From: Funneliformis mosseae
Lineage: Eukaryota > Glomeromycota > Glomeromycetes > Glomerales > Glomeraceae
Reading direction: 5' to 3'
Assembly (NCBI GenBank): GCA_910592005.1
Contig: CAJVPP010002369.1
Span: forward strand, 1 to 15,115
Length of the DNA stretch: 15,115 nucleotides
Position 1 is the first letter of the stretch; the number at the start of each line of letters is the position of its first letter. Below, in pieces: positions 8,346 through 15,115 of this stretch. The position numbers and the translations under genes are program-made. Below the pieces are notes generated by a model that did no database searches, was not told the DNA's origin, and saw only the letters and a list, made by a program, of their open reading frames with translations.

Positions 8346-10115
8346 ATCACACATACAGACTTATTTTTTGCAACATTCTACTCCGCCTCATATTTAAGAA
8401 ATTTGTTGCTTATTGCTTTATAATAATGGTGTTTCGATTTCAATTATTTTATGATCAGTTCGGATTCCCCGCGTACCCTCCAAATATGTCACAAATTTCA
8501 CGTGATATATTTTTTGTCACCGGTGTCACGTCCCAACGCATTTCATTTTTACGGGACAATTACCATTTGTCACACCCTTATTTGCCACTCAGTTAATTTC
8601 TCAATGCCTTAATGCCGGCCATTTCGTGACATTTTTGAAGGGTTCGATACCACGCCATAATATGCTTATGATATTTGATTAACTGCGCCGAGACGCGTGA
8701 TTCTGATAATCAGGTGACAGAAAAGTCTACTGTTTTTATGAGGCACGTGATGGCGATCACGATCACGATTTTCCTGGCGAATATCAAATCTGCAGATAAT
8801 ATTTTCGATTTGGGCTTTGAACATCTATATATAAATCCGAAAACTTTAATTAGCACCGAAATGATGTGAATCTGGAATCATGCCGAGAAATTAAACTCGT
8901 TTGATTGATTGTTGATATTATTGATGTTAATAGTGGTAAGTTTGAATTTACTTGTACAAGGCAGATAAAGGGTTCACTAAGTGGGACATCACCTTTTAAT
9001 AAATATATTTTACAGGATCGATTTTGGATTATGCTTTGGGAAAAATACGTTATTATAACCGCATCATGAAGATCTGATCATCAGACGCTCCAATAGAAAA
9101 ATTTAACGCTATCCCGTATGTAATTTCAATTATGGAACATCAGTTTTTCCATGCAAATCAATGACGAAAGTATATGCTAGAAGTTCCGAGCGAAAACACA
9201 TAAGGTGCTCGTTTCATTTCACATTAATTGGTCGATATGTTATCATACTAAATCACAACATGACAAAATGCATTCTAAAATGAAGATTTTGTATTTTTCC
9301 AAATCCCACGCGGAAAATATTGATTTTGTTGCTGCAACATCGCCAATCTGCTGGGTGAAACAGAATCAATCTAATTACTTGCAAAAGATATGATTGCATT
9401 ACGAAGCTCACGGTAATTCTTTTGTACAATAATTAGCCGATCATGAGTTTCGAAATTCCATGTATTAGAATGTAGGCCTTTAAACGACCATTTAAGTCAT
9501 AAATATTAGCATTGATGATCAGAAATAATCTAACCATTTTAACAAAATATTTATTATTTTGCGATATAACTCCCTAAAAATAAGAGCTTAGTGTGGGGTA
9601 ATACTTTATTATATTTAATTAGGTTTTCGTACATAGTGATACAAAAATAATATTTCACGAAGTTGTATGGACATGCTCTAAATATAGAATACTAGCAATC
9701 TGACCCAAAGGCCTAGTAAGACGTTGAATGTCCTATCCTTTGGCTCTTTTAAATTGCACGCTACTGCTGATTCTTCTATGAATAATGCTAATACTAATTT
9801 CCTACCTACAAAGTCCGTTTCTATTAGATTTCGAAATCTCCGGTTAATTCCATCCCACATATACCAAGGACGATAATAAAGAACTATAACCTAACCTTTA
9901 CAGTCTATTTCTAATTCATTTTTTATTTTGTTGCGTTATTTTTTTTTTTAAAATAAAATGTCAAATTTAAATAATTGAGGTTATTTTAAAAAAGAAGAAT
10001 TAAATACCAAGGAAAAAAAACAGAACAAGCCAAGTTTTAATGAATTTTAATGATATTATTCATGCGCAAGATTTTACAGTTGCACTTCAATATTTTTTTT
10101 TTAGTTTTTATTTGT
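8346..10115. other. Long intergenic stretch without a supportable gene
   Basis: About 1.8 kb of moderately AT-rich DNA, clearly less AT-rich than the left end. Several short frames exist (8342-8596, 8675-8869 and 9205-9393 plus; 9678-9860 minus), but none shows a domain, a signal peptide or compatible splice partners. A CACGTG word occurs near 8744-8749, next to a short 'gatcac' repeat. Nothing else is recognised. Confidence 0.5.
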
Positions 10116-10741
10116 ATAAAATATGTAAATAAATAAATATATATTATTTTTGTTGTTATTCATATGCGCGCATTTTTGGAATCACATGATCACTATTTTT
10201 TTTAAAAAATAACAGTAATTAAGTTTCACAGTCCAAATTAAAACTGTATTACATGATCATCCAATGTAATACCATTCAGAAGATCAAAAAAATTTTCAAC
10301 TCAAATTCGAAAAAAAATATTAGTAAATACCACTTCAAACCCACCCATCAACTATTTTAAAACCCATCAAACTTGGAAGTTAAAGTAACATGACAATTTC
10401 GCAAATATAGTAGTAATTACTAAATAACAGTTAAACGCTTTTTGACAGATATTTATGTATAAAATATTGCTATAAAGCTGTATTTGAAATTCTGAATATT
10501 TTACAAAATAATTTTGAAGTTATTGACAAATTTTTTCAAAACAATAGTATAATATGGCTTGTCTCTTAGTAGTATATGAAAATTGTATAATGTATAATAA
10601 ATTATATTAAAATGATTTCTAATAAAAAAAAATCTCTCGATATATCATAAAATAAAAAAAAATTAAAAATATCGTGATCAACATGTGATTCCAAAAATGA
10701 CTAACAAAAATATTATATATTTTTTTATTTACATATTTTAT
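10116..10741. mobile_element. MITE-like element with ~77-bp terminal inverted repeats
   Basis: The left arm 10116-10200 begins ataaaatatgtaaata and contains catttttggaatcacatg then gatcac. The right arm 10665-10741 is its reverse complement with small changes: gtgatcaacatgtgattcc, aaaaatg and tatttacatattttat in order. The left arm has a short insertion (catatgcgcg) relative to the right. The 626-bp interior has no open frame. Size, long inverted ends and lack of coding capacity fit a non-autonomous DNA transposon. The ends are AT-rich, so no target duplication can be fixed. It lies in intergenic DNA downstream of the kinase pseudogene. Confidence 0.7.
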
Positions 10742-11169
10742 CATTAGTTCGGAATGGAATAGATCGTTAGTGTGGATAAGTTGTTTTATTTAATTTATTT
10801 TTTTTTTGTAATTTTAATTTTGTTTTTTTTTTTATTAAATTTTCTAATTTTTAAGGGGGTTCGATCTGCTGCGGTAGACCTTTTGACTCTTCATTTGTTC
10901 TTTTTTTCATTTTCATTCTAAAATATAAAAATCAAATGTTGCAATTAGATAATACCTAGCAAAAAATTCATTTAGCGACGGCAGAGTCACCGCACCTCAA
11001 CCTGATCTAGTTCAAATATAAAACCCTACTCTATACTCTATAATCTCATATATAATAAATACAAAAATAAATACATAATAAAAATAATATGAACTATTTT
11101 AATTATTGAATTAAAACTTCTAGTCTTTAAGAATTCTAGGTAATAATGTTTTCAATTATTATTTAAATT
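10742..11169. other. Intergenic with two small GC-richer patches
   Basis: Long T runs at 10797-10838 are followed by a GC-richer patch at 10854-10882 containing GGTTCGATCTG, which resembles a tRNA B box by one mismatch. A second patch lies at 10976-11010 (gcgacggcagagtcaccgca). No cloverleaf can be drawn. A tRNA-derived SINE tail is conceivable but unproven. Confidence 0.35.
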
Positions 11170-11984
11170 TACCTTCAGAATTTCTAAATCATCTTGATCT
11201 TCTGAATGAAGATTCGAATTATTATATATTTCATCATCATCTAATGGAGATTAAAAGGATTAAATTTTAAGTTTGGTAATAAAGTAATTTTATATTTATC
11301 AATTTCTTACCATCACTCGCCATATTAACTCTTTGCATATAATACGTCTTAATTTCGCAATAATATATTTATAGTTGTAAAAAATTAAGAATTATCCAAA
11401 TTTACAAATTTAATTACCTTTATTATTTAAATTTCTTAATTTTCTAATTATAGTAATTATTAAAAAGTTTAATAATAACGAGATGCTCATTACCATCAAC
11501 ATGATATAAAAAGTTCCTCTTAGATTGTCAATATTTATATCTGTTAATATAATATTAGTTATATAAGAGTTTTAAATTATTAAATCATGTAGGATGAATT
11601 CCAAAATAAAATATTCTTACCAATAATTGTTGTAGAAATATTCTGTATGATATAATCTTTGGTTATTTCTTAAGATAATCAAATTAATTAATAAATTTCT
11701 TATTTATTACATATAAACTAGAATTACTTACTATCTGAATATAAAGTCTATTTTGCTTGCTATCATAAGTTAATTTTTTTTATAATATCTAATTAATATT
11801 AATTAAACTTTTAATATTTTTAAATTTTTAAATAATAACCTTCTTATATTTCTATAAATTAAATATAATTAATTAAATTTTATTAATTATGAATGTAATA
11901 AATTTAATAATAGTTTACCTTCAGTAGCATTTCTTAGTTCAGGTAAATCTTTAAAATTATAAATTTTACTAAATTTTCTAACTA

Positions 11985-12280
11985 ACATCAGACTTGATAT
12001 ACTTATGTAAAAAATTTCATTCAGACGATCGCTCTTTGCTAACTTTGACCATGATTATGATCTTGCAATGAATATTGTAAATAGTATGAGACCAGTATTT
12101 ATATCAGAAACTCTATCAGTTAATAAAAAATTTAATGACACAATGTTGGTAAGCAAATCCATTAAAAAGACCTAACATTCATATTCTTTATAACAAAATT
12201 TTTGATCATATTATCAATATGAAAATAAAAAATGCAGTATTAATTTAAATAGTTACAATCAAATATATAAACCTAATATA
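11985..12280 (+). pseudogene. Inverted kinase C-lobe segment inside the pseudogene
   Basis: On the plus strand, decayed reading frames give ILM then a stop where Trp is expected, KISFRRSLFANFDHDYDLA, MNIVNSMRP and VFISETL. After a frame change they give CW(stop)ANPLKRPNIHILYNKI (about 12146-12210). This is the kinase C-lobe (LMWEIS, HDYDLA, GMRP, CWDANP, KRP). It belongs immediately after the minus-strand 'RYTF' at about 12282 and before the minus-strand tail at about 11970. Flipping this one segment restores the family order, so a single small inversion explains the layout. Breakpoints are good to about 10-15 bp. Confidence 0.75.
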
Positions 12281-12693
12281 AGCTCTAACTCTATTAATTC
12301 ATAAAAGTATATCTTTTTTCAAAAATAACTTCAGGTGTTATATAAGGAAGATTTTCATATATACTTTCTAAAGTTTATCAGCAAGATCACAAAATCCAAA
12401 TTATTAATATACCAACCACCATTATTTTTAGAATATAGTATATTTCCTGAATACAAATCTCTATGAATAAAATTTTCTTGTTAAAGATTATAAATTATAT
12501 AGATTATATCAAAAAGTATGTTACTTCTTTATTACTATATAAGCAGATTATGATATTGTGATAAATATTTTCTTAAATCTATATCTATTAAATTTATTAC
12601 TAGAAAATAATCTTTATTTTGTGGATCTTGAGTAAGACCACAAAATTTAATGATCAATCCCAATTTGCTGTTTAATAATAATTGAGATTCAGC

Positions 12694-12773
12694 CTATAAG
12701 TGAGAATTTGATTAATTAGTTTCTTTTTTTCATTTTTTTATTTATAAAAAAAATTTCATTATTTATTTCTTAC
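12694..12773 (-). other. Relic intron in the kinase pseudogene
   Basis: GTAAGA at 12773 and TTATAG ending at 12694 bound 80 bp of AT-rich DNA between ...RLGNQD and AESQLLLNS. The family normally has about 20 residues here, including the ATP-binding lysine, so coding DNA next to the intron has been lost. Confidence 0.5.
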
Positions 12774-13421
12774 ATCTTGATTTCCAAGTCTTATTAATTG
12801 TTTATTAATAGAATCCCATTTGTTATAACTTCCATTAACCCAAACTGCTGTATAAATTTCGGAGCATCCACCTTTAGTTAAATACATAATATTTTGTAAA
12901 TTATTATGTGGTATCCATTCAATTATTTTATAAGGTGATATTGCTCTATCTGATATCTCTTTATTAAATTATCAATTTCATTATTTCCAGATATCCATTC
13001 TGAAAATTTTGCTTTTAAAAAACTTTGAATACAATATTCACAATACAATATTGCTAAACGTTCTTGTTTGCAGTTTTCACAAATTCTTTTATTCTTTGGT
13101 TAAAAAATCCTATTATAGTTATAACCATTAATTAACCTTCGTATTGCCTTTAATTTTTTCTCATTTGTATGAGATTCATCCGCATAAATTATTTGTTGTT
13201 TTATATTCATGCTGTTCGTCTATGTCTATGTTATAATCAATTAATGTTTCTACTCTATTTACTGCATCGTAAACTATTTCTATACGAATGGAGGCCATAA
13301 TGAAATCAAAAAAGAAAGTTTAACAGAATTACGGGATTAATATTCTGTGTTTATTCCAAATAGAATAAGATCAGATGATTGACACTGTATGGAGATGTTG
13401 TACTTTGATGTCTGAAATGTG

Positions 13422-13657
13422 CATTTGGGATATCCTAAATCAGGATGCACAATTGGGATATCCCAAATGCAAAAATCATTTGGGATATTCGCTTGTCCCA
13501 AATGCGCATTTATTCCAAATACGCATTTTGGATATCCCAAATGAACATTTTGGGATGTCCCAAATGCACATTTCGGATATCCCAAATGCTCATTTCAGAT
13601 ATCACAAATGAGCATTTAGGATATTCCAAAAGAACTCATTTCGGACTGTCCTAAATG
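13422..13657. repeat. Array of ten 20-bp palindromes, left block
   Basis: Ten imperfect copies of the palindrome CATTTGGGATATCCCAAATG start at 13422, 13450, 13477, 13507, 13524, 13546, 13569, 13591, 13613 and 13637. The last six are spaced 22-24 bp, about two helical turns. The copy at 13477 has an 8-bp insertion at its centre, and the copy at 13507 is shortened. The array lies about 125 bp upstream of the start of the kinase pseudogene. Short repetitive peptides (GYPKC, WDIPNAH) read from it in several frames are artefacts of the repeat. Confidence 0.9.
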
Positions 13658-13879
13658 ACCACTAATGATTTGAGTTTATTAAATGACAGACTTTTAATTT
13701 ATATTTTATTTATATTTAATATTTAATATTTTTAAACTTTATTTTTATTTAATTGAAAATAAAAATGTAAACAAACTTTATATTAGCATTTGGATATCCG
13801 AAATGTGCATTTGGGAATAATGCGCATTTGGGACAAGCGAATATCCCAAACGATCTTCGCATTTGGGATATCCCAAATG
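13450..13879. mobile_element. Foldback element built from palindrome arrays
   Basis: The arms 13450-13543 and 13787-13879 are inverted copies of about 93 bp. Over the segment around 13477-13504 they differ at one position of 28 (catttgggacaagcgaatat and onward in the right arm). The 243-bp loop holds five more palindromes and an AT-rich stretch (13658-13786) with no frame. Foldback transposons have tandemly repeated inverted ends of this kind, but no target duplication or transposase is seen. It could equally be a satellite that suffered an inversion. Confidence 0.6.
13787..13879. repeat. Four further palindromes, right block
   Basis: Copies start at 13787, 13808 (shortened), 13825 (with the same 8-bp central insertion) and 13860. 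The last is the perfect 20-bp palindrome. The block is the reverse complement of 13450-13543, including the central insertion and the shortened copy, so it arose by inverted duplication of part of the left block rather than by independent growth. Confidence 0.88.
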
Positions 13880-14396
13880 CATTTGAGGTACAACAATTAA
13901 CATTATTTTCATTATTTGAGAAACTTATTTCGTTGATTTTAATGCACACGTATTAGGGATTGGAATCGATTCTATAGAAAAATAGAATTATGTGTTGTGG
14001 CGCAGTAAGTATTGACATAAACGATAATAGAAAGAAAATTACCGAAAAAAAAGCAAAACAATCTTATCTATTCCTTCGAAGAAGTTCAACTCGAAAGAAA
14101 TCCTAAAAGAAACAAAATTAAATAATATATAAATAAAAACAAATTCTTTGATGCGAAAGATCCCGAATGTATAAAAAAAACAATGAACGAAATTACTGCG
14201 CCACTAGCAAAAATCTATCCTTTTCCGAAAAAGGGTTTTTTTTTAATTTCTTTTTTTTTAGACAATTTCTTTCATATGGGTCGATACGTAAGGTTTTTTA
14301 ATTTTGTCATTGTTTTTTGTCCTTCAGGCCGCATAGATAAGTTTTTTTTGATATATTTTTTTTCAATAAATTATATTTATTATTATTATAGGTATT
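13880..14396. other. Intergenic with a short 12-bp inverted pair
   Basis: Apart from the inverted pair at 13997-14204 nothing is recognised. A 72-codon plus-strand frame at 14183-14401 is mostly Phe, Ile and Tyr from T-rich runs and is not accepted as a gene. Confidence 0.5.
13997..14204. repeat. Short perfect inverted repeat gtggcgcagtaa / ttactgcgccac
   Basis: A GC-rich 12-mer at 13997-14008 is exactly reverse-complemented at 14193-14204. In DNA this AT-rich an exact GC-containing pair is unlikely by chance. The 184-bp interior is unremarkable and no flanking duplication is visible. It may be the ends of a small MITE. Confidence 0.4.
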
Positions 14397-14723
14397 GTTA
14401 ACAAACAATAAGTAATGGTAGCTTAACGTACAGTCAATAAATGATTTAACCGAAATTTATCCGTATTAGATTTCTAGAAATGCAATTATGTGCCAAGATG
14501 ATCCGGCACTGAATTAATTAACCGTACCGTTCAAGTTATTATGGTTATATAAATAGTTATGTATTACAACTTCGATATGCGGTTAATTGGCAACGGATAA
14601 ATTCAGTGCCGGATCAACTTTGCATACTCATTGTGGTGTTTCTAGAAATCTAAATACGGATGAATTTCGGCTAAATTTTTGTACGTCCAAAAGTAAGTTG
14701 GTTACTATTACATTTGTTTTAAC
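14397..14723. mobile_element. Long foldback/MITE-like inverted repeat upstream of the oxidoreductase gene
   Basis: The left arm 14397-14529 and right arm 14577-14723 are reverse complements with indels. Matching words from outside inwards are gttaacaaac with tttgttttaac, aaatttatccgtat with atacggatgaattt, tttctagaaa with tttctagaaa, gatccggcactgaatt with aattcagtgccggatc, and ttaaccg with cggttaa. The loop is about 47 bp. The word (a)cggataaatt recurs four times, the fourth just outside the right arm at 14724-14738. No coding capacity. Confidence 0.75.
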
Positions 14724-14757
14724 GCTAAATTTATCCGCATCTATTTTTTTTTTTTAC

Positions 14758-14768
14758 ATATATAAATA
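14758..14768 (+). promoter_or_regulatory. TATA-like element of the oxidoreductase gene
   Basis: The string atatataaata lies 166 bases before the ATG at 14934, directly after a 14-T run and 35 bp beyond the foldback element. A leader that becomes A-rich just before the ATG follows. Position and sequence are reasonable for a fungal core promoter, but similar words are common in AT-rich DNA. Confidence 0.4.
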
Positions 14769-14933
14769 ACCTTCGTTAGACTTGTCATCTTCCTTCAATT
14801 CGTTAAAAAATCAAAGGAAACAAGTTAATCCATAATCAAAAATTCAAATATTTATTCATTCATAATAAACTTTATAAAACAATACAATTTATACAAGAAA
14901 AAACCTTTTGAATTAACATTAAATAAAAAAGAA

Positions 14934-15115
14934 ATGCAACACGCAAAAATTCCAAAAGTTATTATTATCGGTGCAGGTCCAGGAGGACTTGCACTTTATC
15001 ATGCGTTGATGAAGAACAAAGATAAAAAAAAATTCGATGTAAAAATTTTTGAACGGGAATCTAGTCCAGAAGGTAAAGAAAATGATACATCACTGCATCT
15101 ATATACATAAGAAAC
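14934..15115 (+). CDS. FAD-dependent monooxygenase/oxidoreductase, first exon, cut by window end
   Basis: From the ATG at 14934 the protein begins MQHAKIPKVIIIGAGPGGLA and continues LYHALMKNKDKKKFDVKIFE, then RESSPEG. This is a dinucleotide-binding Rossmann fold: strand VIIIG, the GxGxxG loop (GAGPGG), helix, then a second strand ending in the acidic Glu of KIFERE, which in this family binds the FAD ribose. These are the FAD/NAD(P)-binding signatures of class A flavin monooxygenases (UbiH/PHBH-like). The open frame meets a TAA at 15107-15109, but a donor GGTAAAG lies at 15072-15078, so exon 1 probably ends at 15072 and the next exon lies outside the window. The A-rich context before the ATG is normal for fungi. 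The substrate cannot be told. Confidence 0.78.

Larger units (their letters stand above)
11170..13298 (-). pseudogene. Decayed protein kinase of the expanded Rhizophagus-type family, internally inverted
   Basis: The minus-strand frames, read in pieces, follow the family order. Start MASIRIEIVYDAVNR at 13298; frameshift near 13200; DESHTNEKKLKAIRRL; a TAA at 13102-13100; the cysteine block ICENC...LYCEYC (about 13085-13030); AKFSEWISGNNEIDNLI; frameshift near 12955; WIPHNNLQNIMYLTKGG and CSEIYTAVWVNGSYNKWDS; an 80-bp intron (12773-12694); then FCGLTQDPQNKD and LRKYL, with stops. FIHRDLYSGNILYS (about 12465-12425) keeps the catalytic HRD, but the usual His after the Leu is Tyr. The DLG motif reads NLD, and the exon that should carry the VVLK lysine is missing. 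ENLPYITPEVIFEKRYTF ends near 12280. The C-lobe is flipped (separate entry). The tail resumes with IYNFKDLPELRNATEG (11968-11920) and ends in IYNNSNLHSEDQDDLEI (about 11235-11178). Many lesions: not functional as a kinase. Confidence 0.8.

Noticed and set aside
8232..8869. Three short plus-strand frames upstream of the SAM gene
   Set aside because: No domain, no splice partners, and overlap with the promoter or leader; they look like chance frames.
9678..9860. 60-codon minus-strand frame with fairly mixed composition
   Set aside because: No family resemblance, no flanking exon and no promoter; kept only as a possible remnant.
10854..10882. tRNA or SINE B-box-like GGTTCGATCTG
   Set aside because: No A box and no acceptor or anticodon stem can be drawn; a one-mismatch B box alone is weak.
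13422..13657. CRISPR array
   Set aside because: The regular spacing suggests it, but the repeats are palindromes with spacers of only 1-9 bp, in a eukaryotic context, with no cas genes.
13337..13949. Several frames rich in GYPKC / WDIPNAH repeats, looking like a repeat protein
   Set aside because: They are translations of the palindrome array in different frames and on both strands; the DNA symmetry explains the peptide repeats.
14085..14105. Heat-shock element near ttcgaagaagttc
   Set aside because: The GAA/TTC modules are not spaced as the consensus requires.
14587..14769. 60-codon plus-strand frame
   Set aside because: It lies within the right arm of the foldback element and has no coding features.

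Overview
The window looks like nuclear DNA of an AT-rich eukaryote, most probably an arbuscular mycorrhizal fungus of the Rhizophagus/Glomeromycotina type. The reasons are: very low GC; spliced genes with GT...AG introns; a SAM domain joined to a Crinkler-type nuclease/kinase architecture; a protein-kinase relic with the cysteine-rich N-terminus followed by a 'FSxWxSGNxxIDNLI' block that I associate with the expanded Rhizophagus kinase family; and the first exon of a fungal FAD-dependent monooxygenase-like gene. The taxonomic call rests on remembered family features, not on a search.

Layout. Positions 1 to about 4400 are extremely AT-rich and gene-free. They hold simple-sequence DNA, a diverged duplication of about 380 bp (880-1260 and 1423-1806), a second diverged repeat family (2588-2960, 3065-3480 and a partial third copy at 3797-3882), a four-unit minisatellite of 52-55 bp, and two blocks of degenerate TTAGRN-like hexamers. 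GC rises near 4400-4560. A broken small secreted cysteine-containing protein gene lies on the minus strand at 5102-5497, and an imperfect inverted repeat at 5830-6015.

The one complete gene is on the minus strand at 6348-8198. Two exons joined by a 204-bp intron give a 548-aa protein: SAM domain, PD-(D/E)XK-type nuclease-like domain, low-complexity linker, and a compact kinase-like domain. A gene-poor stretch follows (8200-10115), then a 626-bp MITE-like element with inverted ends of about 77 bp (10116-10741).

From 13298 down to about 11170 lies a decayed protein-kinase pseudogene. A central piece of about 295 bp (about 11985-12280) carrying the kinase C-lobe is flipped, so that its decayed reading frames lie on the plus strand between two minus-strand parts. 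Just upstream sits an array of roughly 14 copies of a 20-bp palindrome (core CATTTGGGATATCCCAAATG), itself arranged as a large inverted repeat (13422-13879). A second long foldback (14397-14723) ends about 35 bp before a TATA-like sequence that precedes the FAD-dependent oxidoreductase gene starting at 14934 and running off the window.

The genes do not form a pathway. The window is an accessory, repeat-rich region in which effector-like and kinase-family genes are duplicated, broken and rearranged among foldback and MITE-like elements. The observations most worth following are the palindrome-array foldback, the internally inverted kinase pseudogene, and the SAM-nuclease-kinase gene.
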